In this document: positions 45,755 to 55,043 of the stretch, one piece after another
How positions within the stretch are numbered: position 1 is the stretch's first letter
Layout of the letters: each line of letters starts with the position of its first letter
Source of the DNA: JAJDUF01 sp965214295
Lineage (GTDB): Bacteria; Chloroflexota; UBA11872; UBA12225; JAJDUF01
Reading direction: 5' to 3'
Assembly: GCA_965214295.1 (NCBI GenBank)
Contig: OZ243944.1
Span: 2,108,001 to 2,172,000, forward strand
DNA length: 64,000 nt
Position numbers and translations under genes: made by a program
The notes under the pieces: generated by a model
What the model was told of the DNA's origin: nothing
Seen by the model: the letters and a program-made list of their open reading frames with translations, nothing else
Databases searched by the model: none

Positions 45755-45771
45755 CAGTTACGCCTCCAACC

Positions 45772-45841
45772 CTGTCACTCTGAGCCCAGGGAAAAACCTC
45801 CCGCGCCGCAGAGAGGCCATTCGCTTCGCTCAGGGCGACAA
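45772..45841. repeat. REP-like palindromic repeat
   Basis: TGTCACTCTGAGCCCAGGGAA at one side and TTCGCTTCGCTCAGGGCGACA at the other form an imperfect inverted repeat. It resembles a dispersed palindrome I associate with Chloroflexota genomes. It overlaps the last codons of the GT4 gene (GISLSP), suggesting that the gene's original end was replaced. Confidence 0.6.
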
Positions 45842-47131
45842 TGATATCCCCCTCGGAATGAACTGTGCATATTGCTCCACGGAGCGCTCCACCGTGAACT
45901 CCATTCCCCGCTCGACCAGCCGCTCCCGGGGCGGCGGGTTGTCCAGCACGGCCTCAATTGCCGCCGCCAGCGCCGCATCGTCACCGACGGGAACGAGCGC
46001 GCCAACCCCCTCCTGAAGGATTTCAGATGGGCCAGCGCGGCAATCCGTGCTGACCACCGGGCAGCCGCACGCCAGCGCCTCAACGAGCACCATGCCTAGC
46101 CCTTCCCACTTCGACGACAGCGCGAACACGCCAGCGCGGGACATATAGGCGAAGGGGTTGGCGGCGAAGCCCGGCAGGTCAACGTCTTCCGTGACTTCGA
46201 GTGCCGCCGCCAATGCTTCCAATTCGCTGCGCCGCTCCCCTTCGCCGAGAATCACCAACCGCGCCGGCCGTTTCCGGCGGACGCGGGCAAAGGCGCGCAG
46301 AAGCGTGGGAAAATCCTTCTGGCCCACTAGCCGGCCAGCGCCGAGGACCACTGGCGGCGCTCCCGGATGGAACCATGGGTGGTCAAGGGGCGCTTTCATC
46401 AGCGCCGGCATCTCGCTGGGGACGGTGGGGTTATAAATGGTGGTGATACGTTCACGCGGGACGCCCATGGTTTGCCAAAGGTCGTCGCCCGCCCCGTCCG
46501 AGGCGCTCACGATTATATCCGCTTGTAGGAAGGTGAGACGGAGCAGGAGCAACGCGAAGCGCGCCCGCCATCTTCCTACCCGCTCGGTTTGTTCCGACAG
46601 ATGCACTGAAGTGAGGCTTTGATGGGAGATGACGACTCGAGTATCGGGACTGGCAAGGCGACGGCCCCATACTGCCATCAGGCTAGCTCTGGATTCGGCG
46701 GAATAGATTACGTCCGGTTGGCTGCGACTCATATGCCGCACCAGAACAGGGAAAGCCATTATCTCCCGTAGAATCCCCAGGACACTTGACCGGGGTGAAG
46801 CAAACGGTCGATACCTCAACAAAACGTACCATAGTAACACTATGACGCTCGCCGGATGCCTAGCCAGCAGGCAGACCAGCCGCCATAAGCTGCCTTCGGC
46901 CCGCAGATCGACGATGTTGACGGAGGCCGGCGCCTGGTACAGGGATGGTCCGGGCGAGTCCAGAAACAACAGATCGACATGATGTCCGCGGCTGGCGAAG
47001 GCGTCGGCCAAGTATGCCTGAGTCCTCCGCTCACCTCCGCAGGACAGACTGGTGGTAAGAAGGGCAACGCGGGCTTTTCCGTTATCAGGGGCTTTGGAGA
47101 GTCCCTCCAGCGTGGCGTCGATGATGCTCAT
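45830..47131 (-). CDS. family 4 glycosyltransferase
   Basis: 433 residues with a GT-B fold. N-terminal RVALLTTSLSCGGERRTQAYLAD. C-terminal donor-binding half has PPVVLGAGRLVGQKDFPTLLRAF and the EX7E motif region SSKWEGLGMVLVEALACGCPVVSTDC. The last residues fall in a REP-like repeat. The start overlaps the tail of the frameshifted gene upstream by 47 bp. Confidence 0.88.
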   Translation of the reverse strand: MSIIDATLEGLSKAPDNGKARVALLTTSLSCGGERRTQAYLADAFASRGHHVDLLFLDSPGPSLYQAPASVNIVDLRAEGSLWRLVCLLARHPASVIVLLWYVLLRYRPFASPRSSVLGILREIMAFPVLVRHMSRSQPDVIYSAESRASLMAVWGRRLASPDTRVVISHQSLTSVHLSEQTERVGRWRARFALLLLRLTFLQADIIVSASDGAGDDLWQTMGVPRERITTIYNPTVPSEMPALMKAPLDHPWFHPGAPPVVLGAGRLVGQKDFPTLLRAFARVRRKRPARLVILGEGERRSELEALAAALEVTEDVDLPGFAANPFAYMSRAGVFALSSKWEGLGMVLVEALACGCPVVSTDCRAGPSEILQEGVGALVPVGDDAALAAAIEAVLDNPPPRERLVERGMEFTVERSVEQYAQFIPRGISLSP

Positions 47132-47686
47132 GTTTCAGACCTTCGGGATATTGCAGGCAGTACGATATTGTCGCGGGCATCATCCGGGTCTGCGACAGCC
47201 GCAATTGTGGCGGGAAGTTCCTCCAGTAAGCATGAGCTTCCTGCCGCCAAATGTCTACCAGCAGGTTGTCTGGCGCGGTGGCCATAAACCATCCTATCGC
47301 CCCCCCTTCCCATGCTGAAAGGAAAAGAATCCGCTGTCCAGGTGATCGTAGAGCCATTCGTCCAGCGGACTGCGGCAGAAGGTGGTGGCATCGCCCCAAA
47401 CGCTGCCGTGCGTCCGTAGCAGATTGATACGAACTAAATCCGACAGCCACGCCAGGTTGCAGTTATCCATTGGCAGCGAAAGCTCACCCAGGTCGACATA
47501 CGCGGACAGGCTTTCGCGGTCCAGGGCGCGGATGGTCCAGCCGGGGTTGTGGTATTGCCAAGAGCGCAGGCAGCGTTTCACCAGTTCCGGCGCGTTTTCC
47601 CAACCCTGATACCAGAAAATCCAGATAATCCTGGGGAAATCGCTGGCGGCATCCGATACCGGCGAATCCTCGCTACCCATGCCCAC
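47085..47686 (-). pseudogene. capsular-polysaccharide-synthesis-type glycosyltransferase, frameshifted
   Basis: The first frame (47686-47294) reads PRIIWIFWYQGWENAPELVK, CLRSWQYHNPGWTIRALD and DLVRINLLRTHGSVWGDAT, the DXD-type signature of Caps_synth/Gly_transf_sug proteins. It breaks at a C7 run near 47300 and continues in the next frame as WEGGAIGWFMATAPDNLLVD and WRQEAHAYW. Even repaired it would be short (~200 residues). The homopolymer makes sequencing error possible. Confidence 0.75.
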
Positions 47687-49124
47687 CTACTCCTGAGTGT
47701 CCAGCCCGCTCGCAATTCAGAGCCGGGTGCGGCAATTTCAGGTCCTCGATGCCAGCCAGGGCCGGGTTCCAGCCAGGGATGACGCGGTCGGCCTGCGCGA
47801 GAAGAACGTCGTCGGCCCCGTCGTTATCATCCCAGGTATGGCGATAGCCGTGCCGCACCAGCATGAATCCAGCCGCGTGAGTACGATAAACGCGCCCGCC
47901 AGCCCGAATGACATCCTCGCCCAGCGCCCAATCGACGCCTCTCGGTACCCTCCGCCAGCCTCCGGCCCGGTCCAAGTCGAGGCGGGAAATCAACAGCGTG
48001 CCCCCGGATAGGACCGACGCCAGATAGCGCTCGCTGCCTCCGTTGTGCCAGTGGATGGTCCGGTCCGACGCGACCAGATAGACGAACTCGAGCCACTTAC
48101 CCACCAGTTGCGCGCCCGAATACTCGCGTGTCAGCACTAGGTCCCACAGGTGGTCGGCGCCGTAGGCATCGTCGTCGTCCATCTTGGTCAGCAGTGTCCC
48201 GCTCGATGCCTCCGTGGCCGCGTTGAGCACGGCCCCCAGCGGCTCACTCGCCGGCACCCGCAGCACCTTTGCCGGACACGGCAGTACGGTGAGGCACCGC
48301 TCAACCTCCGGTAAGCCCTCGCCGTGCAGCGCCAGGACCAACTCCAGATGGGGATAGGTCTGTCTCGCAACGCTGTCCAAGGCATAGGGCAAGAACCGGG
48401 GCCGCCGGGTCGCCAGCAGGACCGACACCAGGGGCAGTTCCTCCGTCCCCAGCCGCCGGGCGCGGCCCCACGACGAATGGTCCCTCAGCGCAGCGCGGCG
48501 CATCCCGATGCTGAGCAATTCACGCTGGCCGGCGTCAATGCCATTCATGTCGGTGGTCATCAGCCAGTAAAGGTCGTCGCCGATCAATGACTGAAGCCGT
48601 TGGTCGCCGTCCGCCAGATGCACTACCACCCCAGAGGCGGCCAATCGCACTAGATCGCCGGCCCGCGTGACGGCATCGGGGTGGAACGCCTGGACGTCTT
48701 CCAGGTGGTGGGTTCGGCGCAGACGGCGCAGATTGCGCCGGTGAATGACACAGTGTGCATCGACGCCGGGCGGCAGCCGCTCGACAAGCCCCAGCGCCGC
48801 CACCTGGTTGCTGCTGTCGCGCTGCCATCCAATCGGATTGTAGGCCCGCAGGTCGAAGGCCAGCGGCGCTTCGCCCGGCGTCCCCTTCTCCGGCACCGAC
48901 TTGGCCCGTATCCAGTAGCTCCGCATCGAGCTTTGGAGATTCCACCAAGCCACCAGGGGCTCCCGCCGCCTGTCGGCCGTTAGCCGCCAAGCTCCGATGA
49001 TCAACCACTCCAGAAAAGCCCATGCCCCTCTGGGGCCACGGATATACCGCGCTCGGTCGAGCAAGCGGTCCCATTTAGTGGAAGGGGCCACCGCGTCAGT
49101 TGAGGCCGATCCGTCTCGCATCAA
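47673..49124 (-). CDS. family 2 glycosyltransferase with N-terminal extension
   Basis: 483 residues. Residues ~1-225 form an extension (DLRAYNPIGWQRDSSNQVAA; AHCVIHRRNLRRLRR) that may bind a sugar or partner. Then comes a GT-A domain: PLVSVLLATRRPRFLPYALDS, VARQTYPHLELVLAL and LLTKMDDDDAYGADHLWDL, with a rich acidic metal site. The start overlaps the adjacent GT4 stop by 4 bp and the end overlaps the Caps_synth-like gene. Confidence 0.82.
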   Translation of the reverse strand: MMRDGSASTDAVAPSTKWDRLLDRARYIRGPRGAWAFLEWLIIGAWRLTADRRREPLVAWWNLQSSMRSYWIRAKSVPEKGTPGEAPLAFDLRAYNPIGWQRDSSNQVAALGLVERLPPGVDAHCVIHRRNLRRLRRTHHLEDVQAFHPDAVTRAGDLVRLAASGVVVHLADGDQRLQSLIGDDLYWLMTTDMNGIDAGQRELLSIGMRRAALRDHSSWGRARRLGTEELPLVSVLLATRRPRFLPYALDSVARQTYPHLELVLALHGEGLPEVERCLTVLPCPAKVLRVPASEPLGAVLNAATEASSGTLLTKMDDDDAYGADHLWDLVLTREYSGAQLVGKWLEFVYLVASDRTIHWHNGGSERYLASVLSGGTLLISRLDLDRAGGWRRVPRGVDWALGEDVIRAGGRVYRTHAAGFMLVRHGYRHTWDDNDGADDVLLAQADRVIPGWNPALAGIEDLKLPHPALNCERAGHSGVGGHG

Positions 49125-50184
49125 ACGCCGGCCCTTCCTTTGTTTTTCGACAAAATCTTATCTATAAGTTTGATGTAATTGTCCACAAAGGCGCTCTCCG
49201 GCAGCATCGCTTCCGCCATCCGGCGACCATCCAGACCCATCCTGCGCCTAGCTTCCGGCGGAGTGTCGGCAAAGCGCAGGATCGCATCGGCAATATCTTG
49301 CGGCGACTCCGGGTCGAACAGGAGCCCGTTTCGCCCCTCATGCACCAGGCGCGGGCTGTCGCTCACCCGGCTGACCAGCAGCGGAACGCCGCAGGCCATG
49401 GCCTCGCAGATGACGTTGGAGGTCCCTTCGTAGAACGACGGCAGACAGACCGCGTCCGCCATTCGGTAGAGCGTCACCACATCCCTTACGGCCGGATGCA
49501 GGCGAAACCGGTCTTGCAAGGACCGGTCGGCAATGGTCTGCTTCAGGCGGCTGTAGTGCTCCGCCTCCTTCTGGCGGTAGCGAAAATCCCACTTGGAGCT
49601 GCGTCTGCTTTCTGCGACCAAGTGGTCCCCATACCAGTCGACCGTCAGGTCGAGCAACGGACGTTCCCGGCGGACAATGTCCACCGCCTCCAGCAAGCCG
49701 AAGGGGTTCTTCTGCCTATAAATCCGAGCCAGCACCAATAGCTGCAACTAGCTGCAACCGGTCTGTCCTCGCCGGTGCGCCCTCGTCATCGGGGCGGGGC
49801 GAGTACCGTTCCAGGTCGACGCCGTTGATAATGACCTGGGTGCGGTCCTTCAGATAGGGCGCCAACTCCAACATGCGCTCCCGCTGGGCGTGAGAATTGC
49901 TCACCACCGCGTCGGCCAACCGGTGCAGGTGATAGTGTACCTGCCGCCGCAGGCTTCTGCCGAAAACGTCGAGGTTGAGTTCCAACGCGATGACCGCAAA
50001 CTCCCGGCGGGGCAGCGTCGCCAACTCGGCCAGCACAGCCGGTTGCCCCATGAAGGCGATGACAATGTCGGACCGCCCCTGCCGAATAGCCTTTCGCATG
50101 GCGAAGATGAGATGGAGTCGGTTGCGGGCGCTGACGCAATCCAGGGGAATGCCCGCTTCCGCCAGCGCCCCGGCAAAAAAGAAG
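49121..50184 (-). pseudogene. family 4 glycosyltransferase, 3' part (split by transposon, frameshifted)
   Basis: This part resumes after the transposon insertion with FFFAGALAEAGIPLDCVSARN, continues to DRLQL near 49750, shifts frame, and goes on as LLVLARIYRQKNPFGLLEAV, PSFYEGTSNVICEAMACGVPLL. The frameshift is due to a 10-bp tandem duplication (TAGCTGCAAC twice, ~49737-49757); removing one copy restores the frame exactly. The 5' part is at 53003-53177. Confidence 0.85.
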
Positions 50185-50253
50185 GGAACTATCTACTTGA
50201 CTAGCCAGACGCCTCACGCCGTCTGGCGGTAGCGTCTGGTGGATGACAGCGGC

Positions 50254-50460
50254 TTACGATGCGGCGGGGTCCGCTGGCTCCGGTGGATTGGCTGCGGGGG
50301 GCAGTGGTGGTCCCAGCAACGCCTCGATCATCGCGTCAAACTGTCCGTAGAGACTCGCCTCGGTGCCGGCGTCTGCCGGTGACACGTTGCGCTCCGGTGT
50401 CATGCCAGCCGGCTCCGACTTTCGTGGCGACGGCTTGCGCGGGGCAGCAGCAGCCATCAT
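50254..50460 (-). CDS. passenger gene: small Pro/Ala-rich protein
   Basis: 68 residues from ATGATG with GGGAGAGGG just upstream. The N-terminus is basic (APRKPSPRKSEP); the C-terminal half has a helical core (ASLYGQFDAMIEALLGPPL) and a Pro/Ala tail. No family recognised. Confidence 0.45.
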   Translation of the reverse strand: MMAAAAPRKPSPRKSEPAGMTPERNVSPADAGTEASLYGQFDAMIEALLGPPLPPAANPPEPADPAAS

Positions 50461-50730
50461 CCCTCTCCCTTACCCTGACGTGCGGTCCGTCTGCTGGCAC
50501 CTTACCCGGCGCTGGCCACTCCCGTCAAGGAATGCCCTCCCTCCGGTATGCTAGGGGCGCCACAGCGACGCGGTTCATTGCCGCGCGAGTCTTTTGGTCG
50601 GGAGGGGAGCGTCTCGCTCCCTTGTCGGCTCGCCGGTTGGCGTCGCTGTGGCAAGCACCCCGCCCGATCTGGCAAGGGGGCACCTCCATTGCTCCACTGC
50701 CAGTCGGAGCCTACCGGAGAGAGAGACGCG

Positions 50731-51513
50731 ATGTTCATACTCCCAACTGGCCGTCAGGTGGGCGGCCGCCTCCTCCTCGCACTGGTTATCACTGGCGCTG
50801 CGCTGTTCGCACCTCCCCCGCTGGCGGCTACCTTCACGACCGAGTGCGAAGCACCGGACGGCAAGGATACCTACGGACTCGAAGAGCCGCACTGGGACGG
50901 CAACCTCGACTACTGTTTCGTCAGTACCACCCCAACGAGCACCCCAGCGCCAACTGTGACCCCTACTCCGGTCCGTGGACAGATACGCTTTATCTCGCCA
51001 GAGGTGGTTGAACGTCGCGGTGCCGGCCAGACGGTGACTGATGCGTTGACGCCACCCGCGGGTGTCAACTATGTCGAGTTGACTCATACCGGGTCGCGCA
51101 ACTTCATTGTCCGGGCCCATCGCAGTGACCGCACGTTACTGCTCGTCAACACTATTGGGGCCTATAGCGGTTCCCGGCCACTACTCAGCGACAAGCCAAC
51201 CACCTTCGAGATCGAGGCGGATGGGGCTTGGACCCTGACTATCCGGCCACTGACCAGCTATGGCACTCCCGCGATCAGTGGGGTTGGGGATTATGTCAGT
51301 AGTCTGTTCTTCCCCCCGGATGCTGGTCCGTGGGAGATCGATCACACCGGGTCGCGCAACTTCATTGTTTACTTCGTTTGTACCGGTGGCACTCAACTTG
51401 TGCAGAATGAGATCGGCGCCGTTCGTGCCAGCGCCTATCTGGAGTTTGCCCGTGGCCCCTGTTTCTGGGTTGTACGAGCTGACGGACAGTGGTCCCTGCG
51501 CCCGCGAGGGTAG
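50731..51513 (+). CDS. passenger gene: secreted protein of unknown function
   Basis: 260 residues with a signal peptide (RLLLALVITGAALFAPPPLA then ATF). A short Thr/Pro stretch (TPTSTPAPTVTPTP) links to two related beta-rich units, each containing HTGSRNFIVxxxxxxRT/GT and a following IGAxxxSxxL pattern (~residues 115-175 and 210-255), so the mature part is an internal duplication. It may be a surface-displayed binding domain. Carriage inside an IS1595 element is unusual for a secreted protein. Confidence 0.7.
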   Translation: MFILPTGRQVGGRLLLALVITGAALFAPPPLAATFTTECEAPDGKDTYGLEEPHWDGNLDYCFVSTTPTSTPAPTVTPTPVRGQIRFISPEVVERRGAGQTVTDALTPPAGVNYVELTHTGSRNFIVRAHRSDRTLLLVNTIGAYSGSRPLLSDKPTTFEIEADGAWTLTIRPLTSYGTPAISGVGDYVSSLFFPPDAGPWEIDHTGSRNFIVYFVCTGGTQLVQNEIGAVRASAYLEFARGPCFWVVRADGQWSLRPRG

Positions 51514-51538
51514 TCAGTCTACTAGCTAGGCTAAGATA

Positions 51539-51581
51539 GAGCGGCCGCTGGAGTCCTCCCGACGGACCCGGGCGGCCGCTC
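51539..51581 (+). terminator. strong hairpin after the secreted passenger gene
   Basis: GAGCGGCCGC (51539-51548) pairs with GCGGCCGCTC (51572-51581) around a 23-base loop that itself contains complementary GTCC/GGAC. No T-run follows. Likely a terminator or RNA-stabilising element between the two plus-strand passenger genes. Confidence 0.55.
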
Positions 51582-51612
51582 ACTATATCCTCAAACATGG
51601 GAGGAACAAGAA

Positions 51613-51897
51613 ATGACCGCTACCAGTAGCCTAGATGACCATCAGCAGGAGCTTCTGGACATGGCCCAGAAGCTAGAGGAAGCACGCAAATTGATCGCTG
51701 AGGCTACTCGGATTCATGCCCGGCCGGCAGCCACGGAGCAGGCAGCAGCGGGACTAACGCTCGAAGCGGCCTTGAAAGCTCACCAGTTGCTAGAAGCGAG
51801 TTTACCGGCACTCCTACTTGCCCTTCGGGCGTCCTATCAGCTACATGGCCGCACGTACATGGCATTGCGGGGGGAACCGATGCCGGAGTCTGCGTAG
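51613..51897 (+). CDS. passenger gene: small helical protein
   Basis: 94 residues, ATG preceded by GGGAGGAACAAG. The sequence is almost entirely helical and heptad-like (DDHQQELLDMAQKLEEARKL; LTLEAALKAHQLLEASLPAL), suggesting a coiled-coil dimer. Function unknown. Confidence 0.6.
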   Translation: MTATSSLDDHQQELLDMAQKLEEARKLIAEATRIHARPAATEQAAAGLTLEAALKAHQLLEASLPALLLALRASYQLHGRTYMALRGEPMPESA

Positions 51898-51996
51898 GTG
51901 CTGCTATTGCTGTCACTCGTCACCTGCTCCATACGGCATAGTAGCTGGCCCTGGTTGGCCAGCTGCCATAAGGATAGTGCATAGCCGCAAGCGGCG

Positions 51997-52953
51997 TCAA
52001 GCAGCGGCCGGTGGCCCGGCAATCAGTTCACGGTAGCGCAGTCGCTTGCCCACCATCCCGTCAATGGTGCGGCCCAGCGTCGGTGGCTGATTGTCTGGCC
52101 CGGCATTGAGGCGGTAGGTGAACTCCTCCACGTAGCGGTGACAGTGAGCGAGGCTCCACCAGTGATGCGTGCCGACGTAGCCGCGCTTGAGCAAGGCCCA
52201 GAACGACTCCAGGCCGTTCGTGGTCACACGCCCACGGACGTATTCGCCGAGGCTGTGGGCCACCGCCTGATGATCGTAGTCAGCCCCGAGGCCCTGATAG
52301 CTGGCGTGGGTATCGGTATAGAGGGCTGCCCCTGGCTCGACATGGGCCTTGACCGCCGCGTGGAGGGTAGCCTTGTCCACCTTGCTGATCGGAAAGGCCC
52401 GGACCTGGCCCGTATACTCCCGCAGTCCGAAGACGGCTTGCTTCCCAACCGTCCCGCGCCCGGCATGGAGCTTGCGGTCCGCGTGCTTGTTCGGTTCCTT
52501 CCCGCCGAGATAGGTTTCATCGGCTTGGACTTCCGCGCGAAACAACCCGTCGTGCTGGGCCATCGCGGCACGGATACGATGTCCCAGAAACCAGGCCGTC
52601 TGCTGGGTGACACCGAGTTCTTTGGCCAGTTGGATACTGGAGAGGCCCTTGCGGTTGGTATGGTAGAAATGCACAGCGAGCAGCCACTTGTGAAGCGGCA
52701 GCTTGCTCTGTGCCAGGACGGTCCCGGTGCGGACGCTGAAGTGTTTGCGGCAGGCCCGGCAGCGCCAAGGCATGGGCTTGGCGTCTTTCGTGCGCCGGAC
52801 ATTGGGCGACTGGCACTGCGGGCAAACCGGCTGCCCACGCCAGCGGCACTGCTCGAAGTAGGCAACGGCCGCGGCTTCGTCGGGGAATTGCTGCTGGAAC
52901 TCGTAGAGGCTCTGACAATCGGCGGCGGGAGTGCGCTGCTTTCTCTTTGCCAT
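51997..52953 (-). CDS. IS1595-family transposase (ISXO2-like)
   Basis: 318 residues. The N-terminal zinc ribbon has CRWRGQPVCPQCQ and MPWRCRACRKHFSV. The ISXO2-type catalytic core shows VQADETYLGGKE (first Asp), ALYTDTHASYQGL (second Asp) and TTNGLESFWALLKRG (third position). Full length and undamaged, so the element may still be mobile. Confidence 0.93.
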   Translation of the reverse strand: MAKRKQRTPAADCQSLYEFQQQFPDEAAAVAYFEQCRWRGQPVCPQCQSPNVRRTKDAKPMPWRCRACRKHFSVRTGTVLAQSKLPLHKWLLAVHFYHTNRKGLSSIQLAKELGVTQQTAWFLGHRIRAAMAQHDGLFRAEVQADETYLGGKEPNKHADRKLHAGRGTVGKQAVFGLREYTGQVRAFPISKVDKATLHAAVKAHVEPGAALYTDTHASYQGLGADYDHQAVAHSLGEYVRGRVTTNGLESFWALLKRGYVGTHHWWSLAHCHRYVEEFTYRLNAGPDNQPPTLGRTIDGMVGKRLRYRELIAGPPAAA

Positions 52954-53002
52954 ATGCCAAGTATACAGGAAACGGCATGGCTAGTCAAGTAGATAGTTCC
53001 TA

Positions 53003-53177
53003 AAAAGAAGTCCATCGGCCAATACATCAGCACGTTAACCTGATGACCTCGACTCTTGAGGCCGTTGGCCAGACGCACCAGGTCCCGCTGCGCTCCTCCC
53101 TGACCCAATTCTTTTATGACCAACGTAATCCGCCGCGCTTCAGACAGGACGTCGCTGTCCTCGTGTTCGCCAGTCAT
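53003..53177 (-). pseudogene. family 4 glycosyltransferase, 5' part (split by transposon)
   Basis: From an ATG (TGEHEDSDVLSEARRITLVI; GGAQRDLVRLANGLKSRGH; VLMYWPMDFFLG), then the IS1595 inverted repeat. It joins in sense to FFFAGALAEAG at 50184, so the two parts are one gene interrupted by the transposon. Confidence 0.85.
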
Positions 53178-53254
53178 CAGTCCTCTATCAGCACGTTGTG
53201 CCGCGTCTTGTCCAGCGCCGAAGATACCAAATCCCTTGCGCGCGTTTCGATTTT

Positions 53255-53364
53255 CACTGCCAGACCATGCACCGGGTCGGCATGGTGGACACATACGTAT
53301 CCAACGGCTCCACCGCCACCTGCCGCCAGTCGTTGTACCGGACAGAATTCGGTTGCGGGTTCAT
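53255..53364 (-). pseudogene. N-terminal fragment of a family 2 glycosyltransferase
   Basis: A 36-codon ORF encoding SVRYNDWRQVAVEPLDTYV, near-identical to the start of the GT2 genes at 44807 and 54865, then immediately stopping. A relic of tandem duplication in the cluster. Confidence 0.7.
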
Positions 53365-53378
53365 TGCAGCGGCTCACA

Positions 53379-54547
53379 TCATGCGACGGCAGCCGCGCGC
53401 AAGGCGTCGGCGACGGCGGCCGCGGCCTGCTGCGGGGAGTACAGAGCGCTGTCGCGGGAAGCCCAAGCGCCGTGACGATAGCGATCAAGGTCGCCGGTGA
53501 CTTTGATGATGGCCCCGGCCAACTGGGCGGGATTCCCGACCGGGACCAATTCTCCATATGACGCCGGGTAAGATGACCTCCGGCAGCCCCCCCACTTTGG
53601 TCGCCACGACGGGCAGGCCGGCGCCGGTCGCCAAGGCGACCACGCCGCTTTGCGTGGCCCATTTGTAGGGCGCTACCACCAGGCTTGCCGCTTCCAGATA
53701 GGCTTTGAGGTCGGAGGGCGAATAAGTATCCCACTGATACCAACAGCGTCCCCGGAAGCCAAGATCCGCCAACCGACCTTCGACTGCCTTGACATGGCTG
53801 TTGCTGCCTCCCGTCGAAACCAGCAACAGGCGCCAATCGGCCAGTTCGGCGTCAAGAGTATTCAGGGTCGCAAGCAAATCATCAAGGCCCTGTTCGGGCC
53901 TCGCATTCGACAGAAAGGCGACGACCGGGGCTCCTGCCGCCCACTCCTTCAAACGGCAGGCCAGTTCCCGGTTGGTGGGAAAACGGTCCAAAAGGGGTTG
54001 GAAATGTGGGTGGGAGAAGTGGGAATATCGTTCTTCCGGCAGTTGGTACAGGGTCTGCATCAACTCTTGGGTAAAGGCGTTCATGGTAAGAATGCGCGCG
54101 GCCGACTGGTAGAAGGCGCTGTAATGGGCAGCCCGTTCGCCGGTTGGATCATTGACGATAGTTGGGTACGGTTTATGCACGATAATGACCGGAGCCAGTC
54201 CGTGGCGCACCATCAGGCGCATGGCCCACGTGTCCACACGCCACAGCGTCAAATTGGACGTCACCAGCAGCGCTTTCACGCCGGAAGCGCGAGCATGGCG
54301 AATCGCTCGGAGCCAACTGAACGGATAGTGGGCCACCACTCGCCCGGCCGTGAAAACATTGCGCTTCAAGGAAAGGGGGGGCTGCGGTGGTGCATAAATG
54401 GTGTCCAATGGACATTGGGGAGGGGATGGCCGTCGCGAACTATCGAGCGGACATGAACATCGTGCCCGGCCTTCATCAGGATGACGGACATCAGATTGAG
54501 GAACTGGGAATCGGTATTGAGGGGGTCAATCCAGAGTATTTTCATTC
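53379..54547 (-). pseudogene. family 4 glycosyltransferase with two frameshifts
   Basis: Starts MKILWIDPLNTDSQFLNLMS (54547), breaks near a G8 run (~54370), continues as NVFTAGRVVAHYPF, PVVAFLSNARPEQGLDDLL and VVAPYKWATQSGVVALATGA, and breaks again near 53560. The expected ending YGELVPVGNPAQLAGAII then runs to a TGA at 53379. The first break is at a homopolymer; the second is not. Confidence 0.8.
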
Positions 54548-54562
54548 GGCCATCCCGTTCAC

Positions 54563-54865
54563 CTATTGGGCTAAGTCTTTGCCCATCGCCGGATAAGTCA
54601 ACAGTGTCGAGAGGGGCCGCTCCAACGGCGGCTCCGACCCGTCATCAACGATTATTACCTCGAACAACTCCCGCGGGTAGCTCTGGCCTTCCAGCGCAGC
54701 CAGCGTCCTCGCCAGCGTCTCGGCGGGCGTTTGGTAGTACGGGATAATCACGCTGACCGGCATGGTGGGCGTGAACGCATCCAGCGGTTCTACCGCCACC
54801 TGGCGCCAGTCATTGTACCGGACAGATGTGGGTTTGGGGCTGACCGCTCCCCTGCCTAACATCAT
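54563..54865 (-). pseudogene. truncated family 2 glycosyltransferase
   Basis: About 100 residues matching the first fifth of the GT2 at 43179-44807 (PTSVRYNDWRQVAVEPLDAF; MPVSVIIPYYQTPAETLART; FEVIIVDDGSEPPLE), then a stop. No catalytic DxD remains. Confidence 0.85.
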
Positions 54866-54875
54866 CTACAAGGCC

Positions 54876-54919
54876 GGCTTGAACCGCAGCGTGAAGGTTC
54901 TTGATTTTGTATAGCTTGG
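54876..54919 (+). other. attachment-like repeat abutting tRNA-Ala 3' end
   Basis: Contains GTGAAGGTTCTTGATTTTGT and ends AGCTTGG at the tRNA 3' end. Same family as the elements beside tRNA-Glu and tRNA-Ile. A serine-recombinase fragment with the matching core lies on the other side of the tRNA (55044 onward). Confidence 0.6.
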
Positions 54920-54992
54920 TGGAGATGAGGGGACTCGAACCCCTGCCCTCCTGCTTGCAAAGCAGGCGCTCTCCCAACTGAGCTACATCCCC
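54917..54992 (-). tRNA. tRNA-Ala(UGC)
   Basis: Minus-strand cloverleaf: acceptor GGGGATG/CATCTCC, D-arm AGCTCAGTTGGGAGAGC, anticodon stem CTGCT/AGCAG with loop containing TGC, T-arm with GTTCGAGTC, discriminator A and an encoded CCA (54917-54919). Confidence 0.95.
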
Positions 54993-55043
54993 GGAAGACA
55001 GCACAACGGTCAGTAACCGGTCGGAACGGGTCGAGCGTAATAC

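Larger units (their letters stand above)
50185..53000. mobile_element. IS1595-type transposon with passenger genes
   Basis: Perfect 23-bp inverted repeats (GGAACTATCTAC then TTGACTAGCCA) at 50185-50207 and 52978-53000. AAAAGAAG occurs immediately left and two bases beyond the right end, consistent with the 8-bp target duplication of IS1595 elements. It carries the transposase at the right and three small genes unrelated to transposition at the left and centre. It interrupts a GT4 gene. Confidence 0.9.

Noticed and set aside
53650..54456. 268-codon plus-strand frame
   Set aside because: Opposite a recognisable family 4 glycosyltransferase and without motifs of its own.
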